Shown one piece after another: positions 1-5,281 of a DNA stretch of 8,360 nucleotides (positions are counted from its first letter, which is position 1; every line of letters begins with the position of its first letter). The translations under genes were made by a program, and so were the position numbers. The DNA comes from Prevotellaceae bacterium (lineage in GTDB: Bacteria; Bacteroidota; Bacteroidia; Bacteroidales; UBA932). The stretch covers positions 1-8,360 of the forward strand of contig JAIRZR010000399.1 in NCBI GenBank assembly GCA_031267155.1. The letters are read 5' to 3'. The notes under the pieces are model-generated. The model had not been told where the DNA came from and searched no databases. It saw only the letters and a program-made list of their open reading frames with translations.

Positions 1-59
1 AATAACATATAAATGTTTAATGTCACAAATTTAATTGCTGAAATAAAATTGCCATGTCC

Positions 60-219
60 AATTGCCCATAGGGCATTAATATCAATAGAAATTTGTCCAA
101 TACACCTTCACAACCCCGTAGGGGTTGAATGTGAGGATATTTTGCAAACAATTCCGCCATTTGCCGTCGCGTGCAAGCCTTAACGGTTTTCTATTGATAT
201 TAATGCCCAGCGGGCAATT
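60..219. repeat. Inverted-repeat element (MITE- or REP-like), about 160 bp
   Basis: Two arms, 60-91 and 188-219, are inverted copies of each other: 8 bp pair (60-67 with 212-219), three bases mismatch (ATA 68-70 against AGC 209-211), then 21 bp pair without error (71-91 with 188-208). Each arm can also fold alone into a small GCCC-NNN-GGGC hairpin (64-74 and 205-215), and a third hairpin lies in the middle (111-127). The interior has no credible gene. This architecture resembles a non-autonomous mobile element or a dispersed palindromic repeat. The structure is seen directly; the mobile interpretation is inference, because no second copy is present in the window. Confidence 0.7.
111..127. repeat. 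Perfect GC-rich hairpin inside the repeat element
   Basis: CAACCCC (111-117) and GGGGTTG (121-127) pair perfectly around the 3-base loop GTA. The hairpin lies between the long arms of the inverted-repeat element, nearer the left arm. No T-run follows on either strand, so it is unlikely to be a transcription terminator. It is more probably a structural or recognition part of the repeat. Confidence 0.75.
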
Positions 220-240
220 TCGCAATGTGCATTATGTCCA

Positions 241-509
241 CAGTATCATGAAACTGTTACACCTTATTTATTTCACGTCCCTAAATCCTCCCTCGGAATA
301 TTGTCGCTGTTGAAACTGAATGATACTGATTAGTTATATATCTCAACTGGATGCGATGGATTATTTTGTTCATTAGAAATACATATTTATTATATAACCG
401 AATTTCATTTGAACATCGTGTTTCCGAAACAGATTTTTGTTCATTGGAATAAAATATTTGAGATATTGAGAAAAAAAATCAAAAAATGTATCGTTTCAAA
501 AAAAAACAT
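241..509. other. AT-rich intergenic stretch with no recognised gene
   Basis: No coding frame with gene-like character is present on either strand. The only structures noticed are a direct repeat, TTTTGTTCATT, at 364-374 and 435-445 (spacing 71 bp, with partial similarity continuing a few bases further), and a 9-bp inverted match, CAGTATCAT at 241-249 with its complement at 320-328. Either could be chance in such AT-rich DNA. The stretch separates the repeat element from the greA promoter. Confidence 0.6.
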
Positions 510-517
510 TACATTTG
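510..517 (+). promoter_or_regulatory. Bacteroidetes -7 box for greA
   Basis: TACATTTG matches the Bacteroidetes -7 consensus TAnnTTTG exactly. A transcript would be expected to start near 521-525, giving a leader of about 70 bases before the greA ATG. No good TTTG-like -33 element is visible at 17-21 bases upstream, so the assignment rests on the -7 box and its position. Confidence 0.55.
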
Positions 518-533
518 CAGAAAATATACGTAC

Positions 534-572
534 AAGAGTTCTGTCATAAGGTGCAGAATTCTTTTTTGTTTT
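534..572 (+). terminator. Intrinsic-terminator-like hairpin in the greA leader (candidate attenuator)
   Basis: AAGAGTTCTG (534-543) pairs with CAGAATTCTT (554-563), giving ten pairs with one G-U, around a 10-base loop (544-553). The 3' arm runs straight into a T-tract: T562-T567, G, then T569-T572. The hairpin lies between the -7 box at 510-517 and the greA start at 596. Transcription from that box would therefore meet it after about 45-50 bases. It could be an attenuator of greA, or the terminator of a short leader RNA. The structure is seen; the function is inferred. Confidence 0.6.
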
Positions 573-595
573 AAAAACTTAATAATATAAGTGTC

Positions 596-1069
596 ATGGT
601 TAAGACTCAATATATTACGGAAGAAGGGCTTCAAAAACTTCGTGTGGAGTTGGAACATCTGAAAAGTGTTGAGAGGCCCGAAATATCGCGGCAGATTGCC
701 GAAGCAAGAGACAAGGGCGACTTGTCGGAAAATGCAGAATACGATGCCGCCAAGGAGGCGCAGGGAATGTTGGAAATGAGAATTTCCGAAATGGAAGGCA
801 AGATAGCCAATGCAAGAGTGATTGACAGATCGAAGATTGATTCCTCCAAAGTTCAGATATTGAGCCGGGTGAAATTGAAGAATCTTGGAACAAAAGCTGT
901 AATGGAATACACTTTGGTTGCCGAAGCCGAAGCCAATCTGAAAGAAAGCAAGCTGTCTGTCGGTACCCCTATTGCCAAAGCCCTGATGGGGCACAAAAAA
1001 GGCGAGACAGTGGAGGTCAATATCCCTGCCGGCGTTATGAAACTGGAAATACTTGATATATCCATATAG
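596..1069 (+). CDS. greA: Transcription elongation factor GreA
   Basis: GreA enters the secondary channel of backtracked RNA polymerase and stimulates cleavage of the extruded RNA 3' end, which restarts elongation. The 157-residue product has the usual GreA length (about 158) and both domains. The N-terminal antiparallel coiled coil spans about residues 8-75. Its tip motif GDLSENAEYDAAKE (41-54) carries the acidic pair D42 and E45, equivalent to E. coli D41 and E44, which help hold the catalytic magnesium. The C-terminal FKBP-like domain includes TPIAKALMGHKKGE (124-137). No Shine-Dalgarno is seen; the upstream bases are A/T-rich, as is normal in Bacteroidetes. The gene heads a tight cluster, with the next frame 15 bases downstream. 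A hairpin plus T-run in its leader suggests premature termination as a control point. Confidence 0.97.
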   Translation: MVKTQYITEEGLQKLRVELEHLKSVERPEISRQIAEARDKGDLSENAEYDAAKEAQGMLEMRISEMEGKIANARVIDRSKIDSSKVQILSRVKLKNLGTKAVMEYTLVAEAEANLKESKLSVGTPIAKALMGHKKGETVEVNIPAGVMKLEILDISI

Positions 1070-1084
1070 ACGCTTATATATGAG

Positions 1085-1870
1085 ATGAATACCCTTGCAG
1101 TTATCGGGGCGGGAAATTTAGCGGCGTCAGTAGTTCCGGCATTAAAAAAGTCGGGAATGGAGGTTACGCGGATATATTCGCGGACTTGCGAACATGCTGC
1201 AAATCTTGCAAAGCAGGTTGACGCCCAGCCTGTTCGTTCGATACGGGAATTGGGGGACGCAGATTTTTATCTTTTATCGGTAACGGACAATTGTATAGAA
1301 GAAACTGCCTCCATGCTCGGAGAAGTTGCGGGCAGGGATTCCGTTGTTATGCACACGTCGGGAAGCACTGATATCAAAGCGCTTAAACCATACTGTGCAA
1401 ATTATGGAGCGTTTTATCCGTTCCAGACTTTTTCGGCGTCAAGACCCATAAGGGATTTTTCGTCAGTGCCTGTTTACATAGAAGCCGATTCGGAATATAC
1501 ATTGCTTAAAATAAGGGAACTGGCACAGAGAATTTCCGGCAGGGTATATGTTTTGGATTCCGGCAGACGCATGGGCTTGCATATTGCAGGAGCATTTTCG
1601 TGTAATTTTGTAAACGGCCTGTTATCGTGTGCTTTTGATATCTGTAATGAGTTCGGGATTGATTTTCGCGATTTGAAACTTCTTGTCGAAGAGACGATAG
1701 AAAAAGCCTTCGATTCGGGCAATCCGACAAAAGTACAGACAGGTCCGGCAGTACGCGGGGACATGCTGACTGTCGAAAAACATCTGGACTTTTTACAGGC
1801 GAATATCGAACTCGGAAAAGTATATTCCGCCATGTCCGGATATATTATGAATGTAAAGAAAAACAGTTAA
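1085..1870 (+). CDS. Rossmann-like / DUF2520 domain protein (predicted NAD(P)-binding)
   Basis: The 261-residue product matches the two-domain family annotated as Rossmann-like and DUF2520 domain-containing proteins, related in fold to F420-dependent NADP reductases and pyrroline-5-carboxylate reductase. The N-terminal nucleotide-binding loop is VIGAGNLAASVVPAL (6-20). HTSGS (90-94) and YPFQTFS (111-117) follow. The helical C-terminal DUF2520 part contains HIAGAFSCNFVNGL (166-179) and QTGPAVRGD (218-226), all characteristic of the family. The physiological substrate is not known, and I assign none. The gene lies 15 bases after greA and 2 bases before purE, so it is probably co-transcribed with both. 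The ATG at 1085 places the dinucleotide-binding loop at the normal distance from the N terminus. Confidence 0.88.
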   Translation: MNTLAVIGAGNLAASVVPALKKSGMEVTRIYSRTCEHAANLAKQVDAQPVRSIRELGDADFYLLSVTDNCIEETASMLGEVAGRDSVVMHTSGSTDIKALKPYCANYGAFYPFQTFSASRPIRDFSSVPVYIEADSEYTLLKIRELAQRISGRVYVLDSGRRMGLHIAGAFSCNFVNGLLSCAFDICNEFGIDFRDLKLLVEETIEKAFDSGNPTKVQTGPAVRGDMLTVEKHLDFLQANIELGKVYSAMSGYIMNVKKNS

Positions 1871-1872
1871 AT

Positions 1873-2388
1873 ATGGATGCAAAAGTTAGCATAGTGATGG
1901 GAAGCGTTTCGGATTTGAAGATAATGGAAAACGCCGCCCTGTTTTTAAATGAGATGAATGTTCCTTTTGAGATTAAGGCTTTGTCGGCGCACCGGGTACC
2001 CTTGCAGGTAGCTGAATATGCGGGCAGTCTGGAAGACAGGGGCGTGAAAGTTGTTATTGCCGGCGCCGGAGGCGCGGCGCATCTTCCGGGGGTTATTGCC
2101 GCCGTAACGCCGATTCCCGTTATCGGAGTGCCTGTCAAGTCTTCAAATTCGATTGATGGCTGGGATTCAGTCCTTTCCATACTTCAGATGCCCGCGGGAA
2201 TACCTGTGGCAACAATGGCGCTCGACGGCGCCCGTAATGCCGGAATACTTGCAGTTCAGATTCTTGCGCTTGCCGATGAAGAACTCATGAAGAGATTTAA
2301 GAAATTTAAATCCGAACTGGCTCAAAAGGTACTCAAGGCGAATGAGGAGCTGAAAAATGTGAAATATGAGTTTAAAATTGACAGATAA
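1873..2388 (+). CDS. purE: N5-carboxyaminoimidazole ribonucleotide mutase PurE (class I)
   Basis: Class I PurE converts N5-CAIR to 4-carboxyaminoimidazole ribonucleotide in de novo purine synthesis and acts as a cytosolic octamer. The 171 residues show the family motifs in order: MGSVSD (9-14) at the phosphate-binding loop, SAHRVP (38-43) with the catalytic histidine H40 (E. coli H45), AGAGGAAHLPGVIAA (63-77), and QMPAGIPVAT (105-114). The usual SAHRTP reads SAHRVP here, a small change outside the catalytic histidine. The C-terminal helix is lysine- and glutamate-rich. Its start is 2 bases after the DUF2520 stop, and gltX begins 3 bases after its own stop, which points to one transcript. No purK is adjacent in this window. 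Confidence 0.95.
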   Translation: MDAKVSIVMGSVSDLKIMENAALFLNEMNVPFEIKALSAHRVPLQVAEYAGSLEDRGVKVVIAGAGGAAHLPGVIAAVTPIPVIGVPVKSSNSIDGWDSVLSILQMPAGIPVATMALDGARNAGILAVQILALADEELMKRFKKFKSELAQKVLKANEELKNVKYEFKIDR

Positions 2389-2391
2389 TTT

Positions 2392-3819
2392 ATGAATGAA
2401 GTAAGAACGCGGTTTGCGCCAAGCCCTACCGGATTTATGCATATAGGCAATTTAAGAACAGCGCTTTATGCATATTTGTTTGCAAAGAAAAATCAGGGAC
2501 GGTTTATTTTACGCATCGAAGATACCGATCAGGAACGCCTGGTGGACAATGCCGTTAATGTGATTTACAACACTTTGAAACTTGCAGGATTATCGCATGA
2601 CGAAGGTCCCGACGTCGGTGGCGATCACGGTCCATATATCCAGAGCGAACGGAAAGCGATCTATGGCGAATATGCCGGCAAACTGATTGACAGCAAACAT
2701 GCCTACCACTGTTTCTGCACTAAAGAAAGACTGGAAACTCTGGTCGACAGTTCCGGCAACCGTAAATACGATAAGCATTGCCTGCATCTTGACAGGAAAG
2801 AAATTGATGCGAAAATTGCTGCCGGAGTTCCGTATGTTATCCGCCAGAATGTTCCCGAAGAGGGGACTACAGGTTTTTCGGATTTGGTGTTTGGCGATAT
2901 TACAATAGACAACAGGGAATTGCATGATAATGTACTGATAAAGTCGGACGGTTTTCCAACCTATAATTTTGCAAATGTCGTTGATGACCACCTGATGGAA
3001 ATATCCCATGTTTTCAGAGGAATGGAGTACCTCAGCAGTACGCCCAATTATAATTTGCTGTATGAATCTTTCGGATGGGAAATTCCTCAATATGTGCATC
3101 TTCCCCATATCATGAAAGACAAACAGCATAAACTGAGCAAACGTCACGGAGACGCCAATTTCGAAGATTTTATGGAAAAGGGATTTTTGCCGGCGGCGAT
3201 CCTTAATTATGTTGCCCTCCTGGGATGGAATCCTAAAAACGATGTGGAAAAATTTACTTTGCAGGAATTGATTGACAGCTTTGAGATAAGCGGAATATCG
3301 AAATCGTCGGCTATTTTTGACGAACTCAAACTGCGCTGGCTCAATTCTCAGTATGTGAAAGAATTGCCGGCTCAAGAGTTTCACCTGTCGGCTCTGAAAT
3401 ATTATTCCGGTATTCCGGCAGAAATTGATACTGTACTGCTCAGCCGTTTATTGCAGTCGAGAGTCTCTATTGTCTCGGATATCCCTGATATGACTGGCTT
3501 TATCAATGATTTCGAAAACTACGACACATCTCTGTTCGACCACAGGGATTCGAAATCGACTAAAGAAACGGCGAAAAGCATTTTGCCTGTCATAATCGCG
3601 GAACTTGAAAAGGCAGACGTTTGGGACAATGATGTTCTGTTCAACATTTTCATCCGCATATCCGAACAGTCGGGAGTAAAGAAAAAGGCGCTGTTGTGGA
3701 TAATACGCGTAGCTATTACGGGACATTTGTCAACCCCGGGCGGCGCATCGGAAATGTGCGTATTGATGGGTAAGGATTTGTCTGTAAAAAGATTAAAATA
3801 TTCATTAAGCAGATTGTGA
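2392..3819 (+). CDS. gltX: Glutamyl-tRNA synthetase (class I)
   Basis: The enzyme charges tRNA-Glu with glutamate using ATP in the cytosol. At 475 residues it has the normal GluRS length. The class I signatures are present: FAPSPTGFMHIGNLRTALYA (8-27) containing the HIGH-type motif H17-I-G-N, and KLSKR (247-251) in place of KMSKS. GFPTYNFANVVDDHLMEISH and the following RG-E motif (about 187-212) are typical of the GluRS/GlnRS catalytic core. C107-x-C109-x20-C130-x-H132 matches the CxC...CxH zinc site described in E. coli GluRS. The C-terminal third is the helical anticodon-binding region and ends cleanly in a stop. The gene is the last in the greA-purE cluster. A tRNA-Glu gene begins 75 bases downstream. 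No gatCAB gene is in view, so whether this enzyme is discriminating cannot be judged. Confidence 0.96.
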   Translation: MNEVRTRFAPSPTGFMHIGNLRTALYAYLFAKKNQGRFILRIEDTDQERLVDNAVNVIYNTLKLAGLSHDEGPDVGGDHGPYIQSERKAIYGEYAGKLIDSKHAYHCFCTKERLETLVDSSGNRKYDKHCLHLDRKEIDAKIAAGVPYVIRQNVPEEGTTGFSDLVFGDITIDNRELHDNVLIKSDGFPTYNFANVVDDHLMEISHVFRGMEYLSSTPNYNLLYESFGWEIPQYVHLPHIMKDKQHKLSKRHGDANFEDFMEKGFLPAAILNYVALLGWNPKNDVEKFTLQELIDSFEISGISKSSAIFDELKLRWLNSQYVKELPAQEFHLSALKYYSGIPAEIDTVLLSRLLQSRVSIVSDIPDMTGFINDFENYDTSLFDHRDSKSTKETAKSILPVIIAELEKADVWDNDVLFNIFIRISEQSGVKKKALLWIIRVAITGHLSTPGGASEMCVLMGKDLSVKRLKYSLSRL

Positions 3820-3824
3820 ATTGA

Positions 3825-3859
3825 TTTGTTTGGTAATTGAAAAATATATTCTACTTTTG
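3825..3859 (+). promoter_or_regulatory. Bacteroidetes-type promoter for tRNA-Glu
   Basis: TACTTTTG (3852-3859) matches the TAnnTTTG -7 consensus, and two tandem TTTG copies lie upstream at 3825-3828 and 3829-3832. The second is 19 bases from the -7 box, which is the expected -33 spacing. The start point would be near 3864-3867, about 30 bases before the tRNA. This is the best-formed promoter in the window. Confidence 0.75.
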
Positions 3860-3894
3860 CCAACTCTTTTCCTGTTGTTTGGGAAGTAAAAGAT

Positions 3895-3966
3895 GGCCTG
3901 TTCGTCTATCGGTTAGGACGTAAGATTCTCATTCTTGAAAGAGGGGTTCGATTCCCCTACGGGCTA
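3895..3966 (+). tRNA. tRNA-Glu (anticodon CTC)
   Basis: A complete cloverleaf can be drawn. The acceptor stem is 3895-3901 with 3959-3965, including terminal G-U and internal U-G pairs. The D stem is GTC (3904-3906) with GAC (3917-3919). The anticodon stem is 3921-3925 with 3933-3937 around the loop TTCTCAT (3926-3932). The T stem is 3942-3946 with 3954-3958 and has the loop TTCGATT. The anticodon at 3928-3930 is CTC, which reads GAG, so the tRNA carries glutamate. The discriminator base is A3966. The CCA tail is not encoded, as the next bases are CAA. It is preceded by a well-spaced promoter and by gltX, whose product would charge it. Confidence 0.95.
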
Positions 3967-3985
3967 CAAGGTCGAGATAGCGTTA

Positions 3986-4021
3986 AACGCCAGCAATCTT
4001 TTTAACAAGATTGTTGGCGTT
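3986..4021 (+). terminator. Strong hairpin downstream of tRNA-Glu, probable terminator
   Basis: Fifteen base pairs with one G-U form between AACGCCAGCAATCTT (3986-4000) and AAGATTGTTGGCGTT (4007-4021) around a 6-base loop, TTTAAC. It lies 19 bases after the tRNA. The following CCTGCTTTT (4022-4030) contains only a short T-run, so as an intrinsic terminator it is imperfect. It could also be a 3' processing or stabilising structure for the precursor. Confidence 0.55.
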
Positions 4022-4060
4022 CCTGCTTTTCCGGACTTGTATAACATTTGCGCAACTCGC

Positions 4061-4140
4061 AGGGAAAAGAAAAAGGCAGCTGTGATAGCTGCCTTGGACG
4101 AAAAACAAAAAGTGACGGCAACAGCCGCCAAAAAACAGCG
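4061..4140 (-). ncRNA. Candidate minus-strand small RNA
   Basis: A minus-strand -7 box (TACCTTTG, 4149-4142) would start transcription near 4138-4135. About 40 bases on there is a clear minus-strand intrinsic terminator: AAGGCAGCT (4095-4087), loop ATCAC, AGCTGCCTT (4081-4073), then TTTCTTTTCCC. Between them a smaller hairpin, CGGC-TGTT-GCCG, can form (about 4126-4115). The product would be roughly 65-75 bases and no reading frame stands out. No good -33 element is visible, so the promoter is weakly supported and the terminator strongly. It does not match an RNA family I recognise. Confidence 0.35.
4073..4095 (-). terminator. Minus-strand intrinsic terminator
   Basis: A perfect 9-bp stem, AGGCAGCT extended by one A-T pair, closes a 5-base loop. 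On the minus strand it is followed by a T-rich tract (TTTCTTTTCCC, 4072-4062) that continues the two T residues ending the stem. On the plus strand the same stem is followed by GGACGAAAAAC, so it would not terminate plus-strand transcription efficiently. No protein gene points leftward into it. Confidence 0.6.
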
Positions 4141-4141
4141 G

Positions 4142-4149
4142 CAAAGGTA
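4142..4149 (-). promoter_or_regulatory. Minus-strand -7 box
   Basis: CAAAGGTA on the plus strand reads TACCTTTG on the minus strand, an exact TAnnTTTG match. It is divergent from the plus-strand box at 4179-4186 and lies about 47 bases upstream of the minus-strand terminator. A -33 element is not apparent. Confidence 0.35.
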
Positions 4150-4155
4150 CAATAT

Positions 4156-4186
4156 TTTTTCATATTACATTTTTTTACTACTTTTG
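4156..4186 (+). promoter_or_regulatory. Promoter box for the nusB-pyrF transcript
   Basis: TACTTTTG (4179-4186) matches TAnnTTTG. TTTT at 4156-4159, 19 bases upstream, is a three-of-four match to the -33 TTTG. Transcription would start near 4191, giving nusB a leader of about 150 bases that contains a 41-codon frame. A second exact -7 match, TACTTTTG at 4290-4297, lies within that leader and could give a leader of about 40 bases, but it lacks a -33 partner. Confidence 0.5.
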
Positions 4187-4224
4187 CGCCAAGTTTCAAT
4201 GATGTAACTTGATATGTTTAACAA

Positions 4225-4350
4225 ATGTTTTACAAAAAAAAATGTAGTCCTGAGGGACAGATTGACAGAGCCAAATTGAAAGCTCCCTTTACTTTTGATG
4301 CAGGTTCGGGTCTTGCCCGGATTACGAAAAAACTAAACGCAAATGATTAG
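4225..4350 (+). CDS. Possible small protein / leader ORF overlapping nusB
   Basis: An ATG at 4225 opens 41 codons ending at TAG 4348-4350, overlapping the first eight bases of nusB in another frame. The product begins MFYKKKCSPEG, is lysine-rich, has a single cysteine, and ends ARITKKLNAND. No signal peptide or membrane segment is seen. It starts about 34 bases after the predicted start point of the 4179-4186 promoter, and codon choice looks ordinary for the neighbourhood. The short overlap with nusB would allow translational coupling. I do not recognise the protein. It may simply be an open stretch in the nusB leader, and the -7 match at 4290-4297 inside it leaves room for that. Confidence 0.35.
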   Translation: MFYKKKCSPEGQIDRAKLKAPFTFDAGSGLARITKKLNAND

Positions 4351-5281
4351 TAGGAGATTACTTAGAATCAAAGTTTTAAAAGAGTTTTACGGATATGTTA
4401 TCGGAGAAAAAAACTCTTTGCCTGCTGCGGAAAAAGAGTTGAAATTAAGCATTGCTAAAGCTTATGAACAGTATAAGTATTTGTTTTGTTTTATCCCGCT
4501 GCTGCAGGAACGGGCTCAAAACAGGATAGATATCGGCAGACAGAAATTTTTACCGACAGACGACGAAAAAAATCCCAATACGAGATTTATCAATAACAAA
4601 CTCATAAAACAGATTGCAGAAAACAAAGATCTGCAAAACTTTTCAGCCAAAAATTCCGCCATTCTGGCTGATGCAATGACTATTGTCGGTAAAATGTACA
4701 GCAACATCACCGGAAAAGACTATTTCATAGAATACATGTCTCATCCCGAAATGTCCTTCAGGCAGGACAAAAAGTTAGTCGTCAACATTCTTTGCAATGA
4801 ATTTGAGGACTTTGAGGATCTGTATTCACTGCTCGAAGAGCAGAGCATTTACTGGACGGACGAACCCGAATTTATTATCAGCAATATCGTTAAAACGGTT
4901 AGTACCATCAAGGAAGGCAGGCCGTTTTCACTGATGCCGCTGTACAAAAACAGCGACGACGAGATGTTTGCCGAACGCCTCTTAAAACATGCGGTTGTAA
5001 ACTACGACAAATACAATACCCTGATAGACGAATATACTCCCAACTGGGATGTGGAAAGAATCGCCCTGATGGATATTCTGATACTGATGATTGCAATTTC
5101 GGAATTTATTGAATTTCCGGATATCCCGGTGAAAGTAACTTTGGACGAATATATCGATCTGGCAAGATTTTACAGCACATCGAGCAGCTGTATATTCGTA
5201 AACGGCGTGCTTGACAAACTCCTCGAATACTTCGAGAAAAACAAAATACTTGCCAAAACAGGAAAAGGACTGATGAAATGA
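4343..5281 (+). CDS. nusB: Transcription antitermination protein NusB, long Bacteroidetes form
   Basis: NusB, with NusE (S10), binds boxA RNA in the antitermination complex that aids rRNA transcription. The conserved NusB core occupies about residues 205-295. It includes NWDVERIALMDILILMIAIS (234-253), IPVKVTLDEYIDLARFYS (261-278) and FVNGVLDKLL (285-294), which are the signature segments of the fold. The whole protein is 312 residues against about 140 in E. coli. The extra 200 N-terminal residues are mainly helical and charged and begin MISRRLLRIKVLKEFYG, resembling the first NusB helix, so the extension appears to be inserted after that helix. Long forms of this kind are usual in Bacteroidetes. 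An in-frame TAA at 4334-4336 fixes the start at 4343. Its stop overlaps the pyrF start by four bases (ATGA), indicating coupled translation. Confidence 0.93.
   Translation: MISRRLLRIKVLKEFYGYVIGEKNSLPAAEKELKLSIAKAYEQYKYLFCFIPLLQERAQNRIDIGRQKFLPTDDEKNPNTRFINNKLIKQIAENKDLQNFSAKNSAILADAMTIVGKMYSNITGKDYFIEYMSHPEMSFRQDKKLVVNILCNEFEDFEDLYSLLEEQSIYWTDEPEFIISNIVKTVSTIKEGRPFSLMPLYKNSDDEMFAERLLKHAVVNYDKYNTLIDEYTPNWDVERIALMDILILMIAISEFIEFPDIPVKVTLDEYIDLARFYSTSSSCIFVNGVLDKLLEYFEKNKILAKTGKGLMK

Noticed and set aside
26..33. Minus-strand -7 match (CAAATTTA on the plus strand)
   Set aside because: It could drive a gene off the left edge, but there is no -33 partner and no visible gene start, and the local AT-richness makes a chance match likely.
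60..219. CRISPR array or leader
   Set aside because: The repeats here are inverted, not regularly spaced direct repeats, and there are no spacers or cas genes.
125..313. 62-codon plus-strand open frame
   Set aside because: It begins inside the central hairpin and runs through the right arm of the inverted-repeat element. No family resemblance, and composition follows the repeat.
241..328. 9-bp inverted match CAGTATCAT / ATGATACTG with repeated GAAACTG inside
   Set aside because: The arms are short and 70 bases apart, with no extension or T-run. Not convincing as an operator or terminator.
509..994. 161-codon minus-strand frame opposite greA
   Set aside because: It is the antisense shadow of greA, whose motifs are unambiguous on the plus strand.
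2590..3384. 264-codon minus-strand frame opposite gltX
   Set aside because: The length is striking, but it lies wholly within gltX, which has all GluRS signatures. The antisense product shows no recognisable domain.
3935..4207. 90-codon plus-strand frame after gltX
   Set aside because: It starts inside the tRNA-Glu anticodon arm and runs through the downstream hairpins, so the frame is accidental.
4214..4279. 21-codon frame starting at ATG 4214
   Set aside because: It is shorter than and out of frame with the 4225-4350 candidate, ends well before nusB, and has no supporting feature.
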